From positions 62,001 through 126,000 of the forward strand of contig NZ_CADEAG010000002.1 of NCBI RefSeq assembly GCF_902825155.1: 64,000 bases of DNA, in the 5' to 3' direction. The DNA comes from Bartonella taylorii 8TBB. Lineage in GTDB: Bacteria; Pseudomonadota; Alphaproteobacteria; Rhizobiales; Rhizobiaceae. Both the position numbers and the translations under genes were made by a program. Positions 8,077 through 17,748 of this stretch are shown one piece after another; position 1 is the first letter of the stretch; every line of letters starts with the position of its first letter. Under the pieces are notes generated by a model, which did no database searches, was not told the origin of the DNA, and saw nothing but the letters and a program-made list of their open reading frames with translations.

Positions 8077-10880
8077 TGCCTTCTTTCTCTTTTAAAGCGT
8101 TCTAAGAGTGCTGGAACATGAACTTGGTCAGCTTTATAGTTTCCTGTAAGCACATAGATAACAATGTTTAATCCTGCACGAAATGCCCATAGGCGTTGCA
8201 TTGGATCATTAGGAATAAGTGGGTATTTCCACATGCCTTTTTCATTTAGTGCCCAAGCACCAGAAAAGTTATTCGCGGTGATCAGAAGGGAACTTACATT
8301 ATCACCGGTGGCAAGAGAACTTTTGTTTTTTTTATTTGTTGATGATGTTTCAACCCACAAAGGTGAGCCACGATAGAGGCCAGGGAAATCAGGCATAATA
8401 TAAAAAGAGCGCGCAATAACATGATCGGTCGATGCTGGTTCAATGGTTGGAATGTTCAATCCCTTTAAGATGGTTCGTAATCTTTGTGTAGCAGGGGTGG
8501 CCGCTCCTTCAAGATTAAGGTTGGTATTTATCTGATCACGCGTGTCAAATAAAATGGTGCCTCCGTGTTTCATGAAGTTATTTATTTTTTCAAGGCTTTT
8601 TGAAGTTGGTACAGGACTGTTAGCATCAATTGGCCAGTAAATGAGAGGGTAGAAGGAGAGCTCATCTTTATCGAGATCAAGTGCTATCACAGAGCTTGGC
8701 GAGAGCATTGTACGTTCTGCAATAAATTTGCTTAAGGCTTCTAGACCACTTTTACTCGTTGTATCAATTTCATGATTATTCGTTATCACGTAAGCAAGAT
8801 GTGTAGCACCAGCTGCTTGTATTATGATTTCATTATGATTTTCTGTACCTTGTGCATGAACTGTTGGATCATGGGAAAATAAGGTGATGAGACCTATTGT
8901 AAGAGGGAGGAAAAGAAGCATATTGCGCTGCCGGTTGAGAAAAAAAGCGCCTCCCATCCATAACATGAGAAAATTGTCAAAGGTAAATAATAAGAGAGCT
9001 AATCCTAAAAGTGGGCCAGTAAGATGTTTTTCTTTAGTATCGTAAGATAAAGGACTTTTGCTTAAAGAGGATGGTAATGATGATTGCTTTATCAAGTGTG
9101 ATGCATGATTTAAGAGATTGAGTGCATAAAAATTATTTTTAACGCCATAGAGTCCAGGTGGGGTATGATAGGAAGGAAGGGGCGGATCTTGGGCATCAAG
9201 GACTAGTGGAACAACATGGGAAGGAGGTCTTTGTAATTGCCCGTCGGCACTCACTGTTCGCCAAGGATTTTGTATTGCTGTTCCTTTTTTTATGTGTGTT
9301 GGGTTTGTGTTTTCATAGGCACTCAATGTGATCAGTTTTTGCAACATTTGTGCAAAAAAGCCAGAAAGTGGAAGATTTGACCATGTGGGATCGGGAGCGA
9401 TATGAATAAGAATGAGCGTTCCTTTGCCGCGACGCGTTGCTGTAATAAGAGGTGTTCCATCAGAAAGACTGAGCCATGTTTTTTCAAAAAGATCTGAGCT
9501 TGGTTCTGCTAAGATTTGGCGTGTGACAGTGACATCTTCTGGAAAAGGGAGATCGAAGAAGAAGCTATTTTTTGCAAAAGGCGCAAGTTTTTGCGGTTTG
9601 GTCCAAGACATAATACTTCCAAGAGAACGTTTACCAGGACGCAGTGGTACCGGTAGTAGGCTATCATAGTGTTCTGCACTACTCAGATTCTCTCCTGCAA
9701 AGCGAATGAGTGTTCCTCCTTTATTTACGAAGTTAGACAGCTTTTTTTCTGCTTCTTTTGATATGTTCACAATATCCCCCATAATGAAAACAGAAGGATT
9801 TTGTTTAAGTAAGTGATCAATATCAGCTGAAAGTTCTCTTCCATCGGCTGTTATAAGCTGTGTATCGCTTTGTAATGCTTTGATAATGTAGTAAAATGGA
9901 GAGAGTAAAGGCTGTACCATTTCATTAGTACTTGGTGAAAGGAGAGCAACACGGTTCACTCTATTGTGGCTGCCTACTAAGAAGGTAGCAGCAGCATGCG
10001 CTTGGTTATTGATTTTCATCCAAGCAATATCATTGTGGAGTTCAAGTGGTACATTAAAAGGAACAAGCGTTGTTGTTTCTCCCTCAGGAAAGTTTGTTGT
10101 AAATTGTCCGAGCAATTGATTGTTTGCATCGTAAAGGCTTAGCGTGGCTGGAGTTTTGCCATGTGTCGTTGGACGGATGACGCGTGCTACCATGTTTCCA
10201 TTGTTATTTTCTATGGCCGCTATGCCAATTAAATCAGAAATATCAGCTGAGTACCATAAGAATGTTTTGGGTTTTAATTGTTCAATAAGAGCGAAAGTTT
10301 GATCACCGTCACTTATTTGTAATCCATCACTTAAGTAAGCAATATCAAGAGGGTCGCCTTTGGTTATTTCAATGAGTTTTTTTAGCGCTGGCATACGATT
10401 GACGGCCCAAGGGCGGGGCTGCAAATGCATTAAATGTTGTTTTATGGCTTGCGCGGGCAGGGGGCCTATATGGGAGGTATCATCTTCAGCAGTTGCAAGT
10501 AAATAAATATCTTTTTGGTGTTTTTCTGCTTGTGCAAGGAGAGTTTTGGCAACAGAAATGCGTTTTTCCCATTCTTTCGCTGACGCCCATCCATTGTCGA
10601 TAATGAGTGCAAGGGGATGAGACCCAGAGAATGTAATTGGCTTTTGATTCCAAGTGGGTTGTGCCGAAGCGATAATAATGAGTGCTGCTATGGTTAACCG
10701 TAATAACAGTAACCACCAAGGTGTATGGTTTGCGGTTTCTTGCTGATCCGTTGGTTTTGGTAGAAAGCGCAAAGGAGGAAAGAGCTCTTTACGCGGGGAT
10801 GGAGGTGTTATCCGCAACAACCACCAAATGACTGGTAGGGATAAAAGTCCTAGTAACAGCAGAGGAGCAGCAAAACTCAA
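8073..10880 (-). CDS. DUF4159-domain membrane protein with BatA-like N-terminus
   Basis: The protein is 935 residues long. It begins with the double-transmembrane BatA-type N-terminal domain (SFAAPLLLLGLLSLPVIWWLLR, then LLLLRLTIAALIIIASAQP near residue 60). A VWA-like segment follows with a degraded metal site (LIIDNGWAS near 90). Further membrane helices lie at about 630-680. The C-terminal DUF4159 domain (about 695-930) includes FYPLIYWPIDA, GGTILFDTRD and the end stretch GLNIVIYVLTGNYKADQVH. It is the third gene of the operon and overlaps both neighbours by four bases. The loss of the VWA metal-site residues is typical of this branch and suggests a scaffold rather than a metal-dependent adhesion role. 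Biochemical function is unknown. Confidence 0.85.
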   Translation of the reverse strand: MSFAAPLLLLGLLSLPVIWWLLRITPPSPRKELFPPLRFLPKPTDQQETANHTPWWLLLLRLTIAALIIIASAQPTWNQKPITFSGSHPLALIIDNGWASAKEWEKRISVAKTLLAQAEKHQKDIYLLATAEDDTSHIGPLPAQAIKQHLMHLQPRPWAVNRMPALKKLIEITKGDPLDIAYLSDGLQISDGDQTFALIEQLKPKTFLWYSADISDLIGIAAIENNNGNMVARVIRPTTHGKTPATLSLYDANNQLLGQFTTNFPEGETTTLVPFNVPLELHNDIAWMKINNQAHAAATFLVGSHNRVNRVALLSPSTNEMVQPLLSPFYYIIKALQSDTQLITADGRELSADIDHLLKQNPSVFIMGDIVNISKEAEKKLSNFVNKGGTLIRFAGENLSSAEHYDSLLPVPLRPGKRSLGSIMSWTKPQKLAPFAKNSFFFDLPFPEDVTVTRQILAEPSSDLFEKTWLSLSDGTPLITATRRGKGTLILIHIAPDPTWSNLPLSGFFAQMLQKLITLSAYENTNPTHIKKGTAIQNPWRTVSADGQLQRPPSHVVPLVLDAQDPPLPSYHTPPGLYGVKNNFYALNLLNHASHLIKQSSLPSSLSKSPLSYDTKEKHLTGPLLGLALLLFTFDNFLMLWMGGAFFLNRQRNMLLFLPLTIGLITLFSHDPTVHAQGTENHNEIIIQAAGATHLAYVITNNHEIDTTSKSGLEALSKFIAERTMLSPSSVIALDLDKDELSFYPLIYWPIDANSPVPTSKSLEKINNFMKHGGTILFDTRDQINTNLNLEGAATPATQRLRTILKGLNIPTIEPASTDHVIARSFYIMPDFPGLYRGSPLWVETSSTNKKNKSSLATGDNVSSLLITANNFSGAWALNEKGMWKYPLIPNDPMQRLWAFRAGLNIVIYVLTGNYKADQVHVPALLERFKRERRQ

Positions 10881-11788
10881 AGCAACCTCCTGCTATGAGA
10901 TGAAGAGCCCCCCATTTTGTTTGCAAGATGCAAAATGGTTTCTTTGAAGGGCTGGTTTGTTGTACTCACGTGATAGGACCATCCTTGGCGTGAGCAAAAA
11001 TTTGCTAATTCTTGTCGCCTTGCTTGATACAGTTTGCAATAGTGCTTACGAAGGTTCTCTGCTTTTCCGAAAATATGCTTTTCTTTTGTTTCAGGATCAG
11101 AAAATTCTGTGCGACCCTTGTAGGGAAAGTTTTCTTCTGCGGGATCGGCAATTTCAATTAAATGAGCAGTGACCTGTTTTGTGGATAAAATGGTTAAATG
11201 TTGGATGATTTTTTCAGGATGATCAAGAAAGTCGCTTATTATGATAGCATGTGAAAAACGTGTAATCGTTGAAAAGTTTGGAAATGGATTTTCACTTTGA
11301 TGATTTGCCAAAGCTAATGCCATCCGTTCTAGTACATTGGATGCCATTGTAGGGGGCATTAAGTTAGGGATAGCAATACGTTCACCGCTTTGTGCTAGAA
11401 GTGATGCTAATGCAAGGGTAAGAATAATGGCATGATCACCCTTAGAGATTTTGGAAAAGCGCGAACAGTAATGCATAGATGGACTTTGATCAGGCCAAAG
11501 CCACACTGTCTGTGTCATTTGCCATTCGTGTTCGCGTAGGTAAGTATGTTCATCACGTGCTGAGCGGCGCCAGTCAATGCGTGTAATGGATTCCCCCTCA
11601 ACATAAGGGCGAAATTGCCAAAAATTTTCTCCGTTGCCGCGTTTACGTTGCCCGTGCCATCCAGATATCAGTGTTTTAGCGATTTGACGTGCTTGTAGAA
11701 GAAAATATGGCATCTTCGCAGCATCTTCATGCAGTTTAACCGCAAGGGACATTGGAGACTGTTTTGAAACTTTTTTACCAATAGCCAT
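10877..11788 (-). CDS. DUF58 domain protein (VWA-like, MoxR partner)
   Basis: The 303-residue protein carries the DUF58 signature RPYVEGESITRIDWRRSARDEHTYLREHE at about residues 62-90. A VWA-like domain follows in which VWLWPDQSPSMHY (near 105) keeps the DxSxS metal-site pattern. DUF58 proteins nearly always sit next to a MoxR AAA+ ATPase and are thought to be clients or adaptors of that chaperone. No membrane segment is apparent, unlike the two downstream genes. Its start codon shares one base with the moxR stop (TGATG), and its end overlaps the next gene by four bases. All four genes are therefore probably one transcript. Confidence 0.9.
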   Translation of the reverse strand: MAIGKKVSKQSPMSLAVKLHEDAAKMPYFLLQARQIAKTLISGWHGQRKRGNGENFWQFRPYVEGESITRIDWRRSARDEHTYLREHEWQMTQTVWLWPDQSPSMHYCSRFSKISKGDHAIILTLALASLLAQSGERIAIPNLMPPTMASNVLERMALALANHQSENPFPNFSTITRFSHAIIISDFLDHPEKIIQHLTILSTKQVTAHLIEIADPAEENFPYKGRTEFSDPETKEKHIFGKAENLRKHYCKLYQARRQELANFCSRQGWSYHVSTTNQPFKETILHLANKMGGSSSHSRRLL

Positions 11789-12819
11789 CAGAGGGCGTCT
11801 TTCACGAGATCATTGATAACATCTTTTACTGTTATATTTTCAGCATGTGCGGAAAAATTGAGTGCCATGCGGTGTTGTAATACGGGGTGGGCTAATGCTT
11901 CAACATCATCAAGTGAAGGAGCTAAACGCCCATGATAAAGAGCACGGGCGCGGACACAAAGTGAAAGTGCTTGCGATGCTCGAGGACCAGGTCCCCAAGC
12001 AATATAAGCATTTGCAAGAGTGTTATCTTTATGGGGGCGGGCTGAACGGACGATCTTTAAAATGGCTTCTATAATATTTTCTGAGAGTGGCATTTTACGA
12101 ACGATCTTTTGAATCTTTTGCAGTTTTTGCGTTGACAAAATCGGTTTTGCTTTTTTGTTTTTCTCTCTCGTTGTTTCTAAAATAATACGTCGTTCTGTGG
12201 TTAGGTCAGGATAGTCAATGTCAATTTGCATTAAAAAGCGATCCAGTTGTGCTTCAGGAAGTGGGTAGGTTCCTTCCTGCTCAAAAGGATTTTGGGTTGC
12301 AAGTACATGAAAAGGTTGTGGTAAATCATAACGGTTACCAGCGACAGTGACATGATATTCTTGCATGGCTTGTAAAAGAGCTGATTGTGTGCGAGGAGAG
12401 GCGCGATTAATTTCATCAGCCATGAGAAGTTGAGTGAAAATAGGGCCTTGAGCATAGCGGAAGGAACGTTTACCATTTTCATCTGAATCCATAATTTCAG
12501 AACCGATAATGTCTGATGGCATCAAATCGGGGGTAAATTGAATGCGTTTTTCATCAAGTCCTAATACCGTTCCCAAAGTTTCAACAAGACGCGTTTTAGC
12601 AAGTCCTGGAGCACCGACGAGAAGGGTGTGTCCACCAGCGAAAATAGCTATTAAAGCGTATTCAATCACATGATTTTGTCCAAAAATAACTTTATCAATT
12701 TCTTGTTGTAAAATATCCAATTCTTTGTGTGCTGTATCAATATCATTAATAACTTCTTGGGCTTCATGATTGATATTAGCCTCTTTAAGAGAATTGGATG
12801 ATATATCAGGTTGACTCAT
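11788..12819 (-). CDS. MoxR-family AAA+ ATPase
   Basis: This is the first gene of the four-gene operon and encodes 343 residues. The AAA_3 core has Walker A GAPGLAKT near residue 68, the pre-sensor loop FTPDLMPSDIIGSEI near 95, Walker B LLMADEINRASPRTQSALLQAMQE near 131, and sensor 1 VLATQNPFEQEGTYPLPEAQLDRF near 171. A C-terminal AAA-lid domain follows. MoxR ATPases act as chaperones that mature or remodel VWA-domain partners, here presumably the DUF58 and DUF4159 proteins encoded next. AAGGAAG precedes the ATG. The gene is divergent from the CCA-adding enzyme gene, with 246 bases between for both promoters. Confidence 0.93.
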   Translation of the reverse strand: MSQPDISSNSLKEANINHEAQEVINDIDTAHKELDILQQEIDKVIFGQNHVIEYALIAIFAGGHTLLVGAPGLAKTRLVETLGTVLGLDEKRIQFTPDLMPSDIIGSEIMDSDENGKRSFRYAQGPIFTQLLMADEINRASPRTQSALLQAMQEYHVTVAGNRYDLPQPFHVLATQNPFEQEGTYPLPEAQLDRFLMQIDIDYPDLTTERRIILETTREKNKKAKPILSTQKLQKIQKIVRKMPLSENIIEAILKIVRSARPHKDNTLANAYIAWGPGPRASQALSLCVRARALYHGRLAPSLDDVEALAHPVLQHRMALNFSAHAENITVKDVINDLVKDAL

Positions 12820-13065
12820 ATTTCTTCCTTAAGGCATCTGTTGCAAAATCACTGATTTTTTCTGCATGATAATGAATATTTTATAATTTGTAACAGAAAA
12901 TAAGAAGAAAAGAAGTGTAATATGTTGTTTTTTTATATTTGCACATACACAGAGTAATCTATTTGGAACAAATAGATGTGTTGTATAAAGGATAGCTTAG
13001 AAATATTGTTCTTATGAAGATATCTGGTTAAGACAATGAGGACAATTTTTTGAAAGGTTTAAAGG

Positions 13066-14319
13066 GTGAGTATAAGACAAAGTTTTAAACAGGTTAAGTG
13101 GTTGCAGCATAGTGACGTCCAAACACTTCTTCGTATTTTATCTTTGGAGGGTGAAGAGGCGCGTGTTGTGGGGGGGGCAGTGCGCAATCAGTTGTTAGGG
13201 CAGCCTATTAGTGATATTGATATTGCGACAACCTGTTTGCCACAACAGGTTATAGTGCGGGTAGAAGAAGCAGGATTTAAAGCTATTCCTACAGGCGTTG
13301 CGTTTGGTACAGTGACTGTGGTTTCTCAGTCGTGTTCTTACGAAATAACAACACTTCGCTCTGATATTGAAACGGATGGTCGTCATGCAAAAGTGGTATT
13401 CGGTCGCGATTGGCAAAAAGATGCTGAACGGCGGGATTTTACGATTAATGCGCTTTATTGTGATGCTGCTGGGCAGCTTTATGATGATGTGGGAGGTTTG
13501 GATGATATTGCCAGCCGCACGGTGCGTTTTATTGGTATTGCAGAAAATCGTATTCGCGAAGATTATTTACGTATTTTGCGTTTTTTTCGCTTTTTTGCTT
13601 GGTATGGAGCAGGAAGACCTGATGTGCAGGGGTTGAAAGCATGTGTTTATTTAAAAGATGGTCTGCAAAAACTTTCAGCTGAGCGTATTTGGGGAGAAAT
13701 GAAAAAGCTTCTCGCTGCTTCAGATCCGACACGTGCTCTTTTATGGATGCGTCAAAGTGGAATTTTAACACGCATTCTCCCTGAAACAGAAAAATGGGGA
13801 ATTGATGAAATTCATTCATTGGTGAAAGCAGAACAGGCTTTTGGTTGGAAGATCGATCCGTTGTTACGGCTGGAAAGTCTTCTTCCTCCTGATCCCGCAC
13901 GTCTTCATGAAATGGCGCATCGCTTGCGTTTTTCTCATAAAGAAACAATGCGGTTAAAGGAATGGGCAGAGTTAAAAACGATTAGTCAAAATTGTTCAGA
14001 TGGTGTTGTGCAAAAATTAATTTATTTTCATGGTCGTCAGCCGGTTTTAGATCAGTTATCTTTATCTGTGGCAGTAGCACATACTGATACTTTTGGGGGA
14101 AATGGGACTTCGCAAAAAGCAGAAGATTATATTAGACTTTACCAGCTTGCACAAAAATGGCAGATTCCGACGTTTCCTGTTAAAGGAGGGGATTTGATAA
14201 AAAAAGGTTTTTGTAAAGGAGTCCTTTTAGGAAAAAAGCTCAAAGAGCTAGAAGTGATATGGATTGAAAGCGGATTTTTAATGGATCGTCATGCATTATT
14301 AGAAAAAATTAATTTGTAA
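13066..14319 (+). CDS. cca: CCA tRNA nucleotidyltransferase / poly(A) polymerase family protein
   Basis: The 417-residue class II nucleotidyltransferase should add or repair the CCA end of tRNAs, using ATP and CTP without a nucleic-acid template. The catalytic head has GGAVRNQLLG and SDIDIAT (the two catalytic aspartates) near residues 35-55. RRDFTINALY follows near 122 and YDDVGGLDDI near 140. The RNA-binding neck motif RIREDYLRILRFFRF is near 165. Start GTG 13066 has GAAAGG eight bases before it. In related genomes this gene often sits beside the MoxR operon, as it does here, although divergently. A pure poly(A) polymerase cannot be ruled out by motif reading, but an organism needs one CCA enzyme and I see no rival in this window. 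Confidence 0.9.
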   Translation: MSIRQSFKQVKWLQHSDVQTLLRILSLEGEEARVVGGAVRNQLLGQPISDIDIATTCLPQQVIVRVEEAGFKAIPTGVAFGTVTVVSQSCSYEITTLRSDIETDGRHAKVVFGRDWQKDAERRDFTINALYCDAAGQLYDDVGGLDDIASRTVRFIGIAENRIREDYLRILRFFRFFAWYGAGRPDVQGLKACVYLKDGLQKLSAERIWGEMKKLLAASDPTRALLWMRQSGILTRILPETEKWGIDEIHSLVKAEQAFGWKIDPLLRLESLLPPDPARLHEMAHRLRFSHKETMRLKEWAELKTISQNCSDGVVQKLIYFHGRQPVLDQLSLSVAVAHTDTFGGNGTSQKAEDYIRLYQLAQKWQIPTFPVKGGDLIKKGFCKGVLLGKKLKELEVIWIESGFLMDRHALLEKINL

Positions 14320-14644
14320 TATGAATTTTTATAAAGACGCTTTTGTTATTTTTTAATATTAGGTTTGTTTGTAGTTGCTTGATTATTGATAGCGGAAATA
14401 GTGCAATGAAGGTTATACACACTCTGATTTTCATGTAGTTCTATGCAGTTTTCCCCTGATGATTTGTGAAGGTGTTTTGGAGGATTATACCAGAAGTATA
14501 ATTGAAGATTATCAAATTTTAAGGGTATTGTAAGTCTTCGGAAAATGTGGCGATTTCGTTTTTTTGAAAGCTATGGGATATGTACAATACACGAGGCGTT
14601 TTTATCAATCTATTGAATCCCTTAATGAGATTTTTGTATTTTCT
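14320..14644. other. Intergenic region between convergent cca and trmL
   Basis: AT-rich sequence without an open frame that I can support. I see no convincing terminator hairpin here, although both flanking genes end in it. Confidence 0.5.
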
Positions 14645-15121
14645 TTATGAAGTTTCTCTTTTTTCATTATAACCAATTTGGCGAAGCGCTTCTCCTGTTG
14701 TTATAGCGACGCTCATTGCAAGATTGAGAGAACGTGCGTGTGGTTGCATGGGAATTTTCAGCGCATAGTCAACGGCTTTATGAATATAATCAGGAACTCC
14801 GGCCGATTCACGACCAAAAAGTAAAACGTCGTTTTTCTGATAGCATACCTGCGTATAGCATGTTTTTGCCTTTGTACTTAAAAGTAAAAGACGGCGGTTA
14901 AAGTGTCTCATGGTTTTTATAAAATGTTGCCAATCAATGTGTCGCTCTAATGAGGCGTATTCAAGATAATCCAACCCTGCTCGTTTGAGGTTGCGATCTG
15001 ACAGATTAAAGCCTGCGGGTTCAATAATGTGCACATGTAAACCAAAACAGGCGCTAAGACGCAAAATCGTTCCAGTATTGCCAGCAATATCGGGTTGAAA
15101 AAGAGCAATGTGAAGTGTCAT
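14645..15121 (-). CDS. trmL: tRNA (cytidine/uridine-34 2'-O)-methyltransferase TrmL
   Basis: This 158-residue SPOUT enzyme methylates the ribose of the wobble base in tRNA-Leu isoacceptors. The whole short protein is the catalytic domain. Motif 1, FQPDIAGNTGTILRLSAC, lies near residue 8. GRESAGVPDYIH lies near 107. Motif 3, with MQPHARSLNLAMSVAI, lies near 127. The length and the absence of an N-terminal extension fit TrmL/YibK rather than TrmH. It is divergent from petABC, a familiar neighbour pair in this order. No clear ribosome site precedes the ATG at 15121. Confidence 0.92.
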   Translation of the reverse strand: MTLHIALFQPDIAGNTGTILRLSACFGLHVHIIEPAGFNLSDRNLKRAGLDYLEYASLERHIDWQHFIKTMRHFNRRLLLLSTKAKTCYTQVCYQKNDVLLFGRESAGVPDYIHKAVDYALKIPMQPHARSLNLAMSVAITTGEALRQIGYNEKRETS

Positions 15122-15938
15122 ATTCTATGTAGTATGATTTTTCCTTCGTGTTTGTAAAGAAGCTCTGTATCTTACTTAAAAAAATATAATTGAGAAGCAT
15201 GTGGTTTTTCTGTTTATCTGTTATTCACTTTAGATTTCAAGGAAAGCTATGCATCTAGATTTGTTGTGAGATGAGCAAAGCATGAGCAGTGAAAGATGAT
15301 TATGGTTAATGCGTTCCAATACAGATTTGGATGATTACAAAAATATGTCCTATCAAAGAATGTTCAGGTTTATTTTTCTCGCAACATTTTATTGCATAAG
15401 CTTGGTACTTATCAGTGTGAGAATTCGATTAACAATAAAGATAGTTCGTGGGGTCATACCAGTTATCAAATAAGCTTTATGATTTCGATGAGGTGATAAA
15501 GCAGATTAAACGCAGAATTTCGATATTGTTGGTAGAAGCAATAGTAGAATATTTAGTGAGTTGAAAATCAAAAGAGTTTTGAGGTTTCGCAGTAAATAGG
15601 TTAGCTGTAGCAGGTAATATATCTGATAATATTTCTTTATAGAGCTTGAGGATGTTGAAGTTGCGTCTACGATTGAAACAAGAAAATTATAATTTCCAAA
15701 TGTAGGATTTTAAAAATAAAAGAGTGTTGAAGATAGCAAATATGGGGGATGTTGGTGCTCAATTATTGGTTGAAATTGCGTTTAGTTAAGGAAAGACAAA
15801 AGAGGACAAATCATACAAATGGTAAAAAGTTTTTTAGAGATATTTTTATGGTTTAGGAGATTGAATGATCAGGGATTGTGTAATGGGGAAGGGTATGGTA
15901 AAAAATTTTTTAGGGGATAGGATCCTTTAGTTAAGGTA
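15122..15938. other. Long non-coding spacer between trmL and petA, probably decayed sequence
   Basis: More than 800 bases lie between divergent genes without an intact open frame. Short coding-like runs remain on the + strand, for example near 15648-15680 and 15735-15786, where a frame ends with GAQLLVEIAFS. They are too short and broken to name. The petABC promoter must lie near the right end. I read the rest as the residue of a lost gene, with low certainty. Confidence 0.4.
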
Positions 15939-16487
15939 ATGAGTGAGCAGACAAGACGCGATTTTCTGTTTTTGGTAACAGGTGTTACAGGGGCAGTTGG
16001 AATTGGTGCAGTTGTATGGCCTTTTATCTGTCAAATGCGCCCTGATGAGGCTGTTTTGGCATCTTCTTCTGTTGAGGTTGATCTTTCTGGTATTGAAGAG
16101 GGTATGTCGGTGACAGTCAGGTGGCGTGGACAGCCTGTTGTTATTCGCAACCGTACAGCGAAAGAAATTGCTGAAGCTCGTGCTACCACATTGGATATTC
16201 TTAGAGATCGTAAGGCGCGTAACCCTAATCTTGAAGGTGAAGAAGAAGCGACGGATTTCGCGCGTTCTGCGGGCGAGGGGCGTGAGAATTGGCTTATTCT
16301 CATTAATCTTTGTACGCATTTAGGCTGTGTAACACTTGGACAATCAGGTAAATTTGGGGGATGGTTGTGTCCATGTCATGGTGCTGTTTATGATACAGCT
16401 GGAAGAGTGCGCTCAGGGCCAGCACCCTATAATTTAGCCATTCCGCCTTATCAATTTCTTTCTGATACTTTGCTGAAAATAGGATAA
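15939..16487 (+). CDS. petA: Ubiquinol-cytochrome c reductase Rieske iron-sulfur subunit
   Basis: This 182-residue subunit of respiratory complex III passes electrons from ubiquinol to cytochrome c1. A twin-arginine motif TRRDFLF (residues 5-11) and one membrane helix (about 12-30) export and anchor the folded protein. The 2Fe-2S ligands lie in CTHLGC (near 125) and CPCHGA (near 145), each contributing one Cys and one His, followed by the SGPAPYNL loop. AAGG precedes the ATG. It is the first gene of petABC; petB follows within five bases. Confidence 0.97.
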   Translation: MSEQTRRDFLFLVTGVTGAVGIGAVVWPFICQMRPDEAVLASSSVEVDLSGIEEGMSVTVRWRGQPVVIRNRTAKEIAEARATTLDILRDRKARNPNLEGEEEATDFARSAGEGRENWLILINLCTHLGCVTLGQSGKFGGWLCPCHGAVYDTAGRVRSGPAPYNLAIPPYQFLSDTLLKIG

Positions 16488-16491
16488 AGTG

Positions 16492-17748
16492 ATGACAAAA
16501 TTTCCTTCTTATTTTCCTAAAAGTGCTCTTGCCCGTTGGTTTGATAAGCGCTTACCTCTTCCTCGACTTTTTTATAATGTATTTATCATTTTTCCTGTTC
16601 CACGTAATCTTAATTATTTTTATACATTTGGCGGTATTTTGACCGTTATGCTTTTATCACAGCTTTTAACCGGTATTGTATTAGCACTGCATTATGTGCC
16701 AGATATTCATTTAGCTTTTGAAACTGGTGAACGTTTTAGGCGTGAAGGGCAGTTTGGTTGGCTTTTTCGTCCATGGCATTGTGTAGGATCTTCGTTCTTT
16801 TTTATTGCTGTTTATATCCATTTAGCACGTAGTCTTTATTATGGTTCTTATAAAAATATGCGAGAAATGGTTTGGATCACGGGCATTTGCATTTATATCA
16901 TCATGATGGCAATAGCATTTTTTGGTTATGTGCTGGTTTGGGGGATGATGTCTGTTTCAGCAGCTTCAGTGGTTGCAGGCCTTTTAAAAGCTATTCCTTT
17001 AGTGGGGATGTGGTTGCATGAAACATTTCTTGGTGGTTATAGCGTAGGACAACCAACCTTGAACCGTTTTTATGTTTTTCATTATTTATTGTCATTTGTT
17101 CTACTTTTTTTTGTGGGGCTACATATTTTTGCACTCCACCAAGTTGGGCAGGGTAATCCAACCGGCCTTGCAATACAATCAGATAAAGAAACTGTTCCTT
17201 TTGCGTCCTATGCCCTTATCAAAGATATTTTTGCCATTACTGTTTTTTTGATCTTTTTTGCTTGGTTTTTGTTTTATATGCCTGATTATATGGGACAGGC
17301 TGAAAATTATAGCGTTGCTGATCCTTTAAAGGCGCCTCTTCGTGTGGTGCCGGAGTGGTATTTTTTGCCTTTTTATTCGATGCTGCGTGCTATAACGTTT
17401 AATATTGGTGCTCTTTCATCAACTTTTGTGGGTGTTGTTCTCTTAGCTGGTTCGGTTTTCGTTTTAATTTTTGTTCCATGGTTAGATCGCTCTAAAATAT
17501 GTTCCGCAAGGTATCGACCTGTTTATAAAATTTTCTTTTGGGCGTTAATTGTCGATGTTATTTTTCTTGGTTGGCTTGGTTCACAAGAGATCAGTGACAG
17601 CACTCTTTTATGGACGCAATTGGCTACGGCGTATTATTTTATATTCTTTTTGATTATTTTACCGATCCTGCCCTCTTTTGAAAAGAGTGCTTCTCTTCCT
17701 TCTTCAATTACTGAAGATATGAAACAGAAAAAAAATATACTATGGTAA
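16492..17748 (+). CDS. petB: Cytochrome b subunit of the bc1 complex
   Basis: About 418 residues form eight membrane helices that hold two b-type hemes and both quinone sites. Heme-ligand histidines are seen in RPWHCVGSSFFF and IHLARS (near residue 95-110) and in HYLLSF with LHIFALHQVG (near 195-215). The Qo-site PEWY tetrapeptide is present in VPEWYFLPFYSML (near 283). A GTG three bases upstream (16489) could also start translation, but AGGA is better spaced for ATG 16492. The end overlaps petC, consistent with translational coupling. It is normal-length cytochrome b, not a b-c1 fusion. Confidence 0.96.
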   Translation: MTKFPSYFPKSALARWFDKRLPLPRLFYNVFIIFPVPRNLNYFYTFGGILTVMLLSQLLTGIVLALHYVPDIHLAFETGERFRREGQFGWLFRPWHCVGSSFFFIAVYIHLARSLYYGSYKNMREMVWITGICIYIIMMAIAFFGYVLVWGMMSVSAASVVAGLLKAIPLVGMWLHETFLGGYSVGQPTLNRFYVFHYLLSFVLLFFVGLHIFALHQVGQGNPTGLAIQSDKETVPFASYALIKDIFAITVFLIFFAWFLFYMPDYMGQAENYSVADPLKAPLRVVPEWYFLPFYSMLRAITFNIGALSSTFVGVVLLAGSVFVLIFVPWLDRSKICSARYRPVYKIFFWALIVDVIFLGWLGSQEISDSTLLWTQLATAYYFIFFLIILPILPSFEKSASLPSSITEDMKQKKNILW

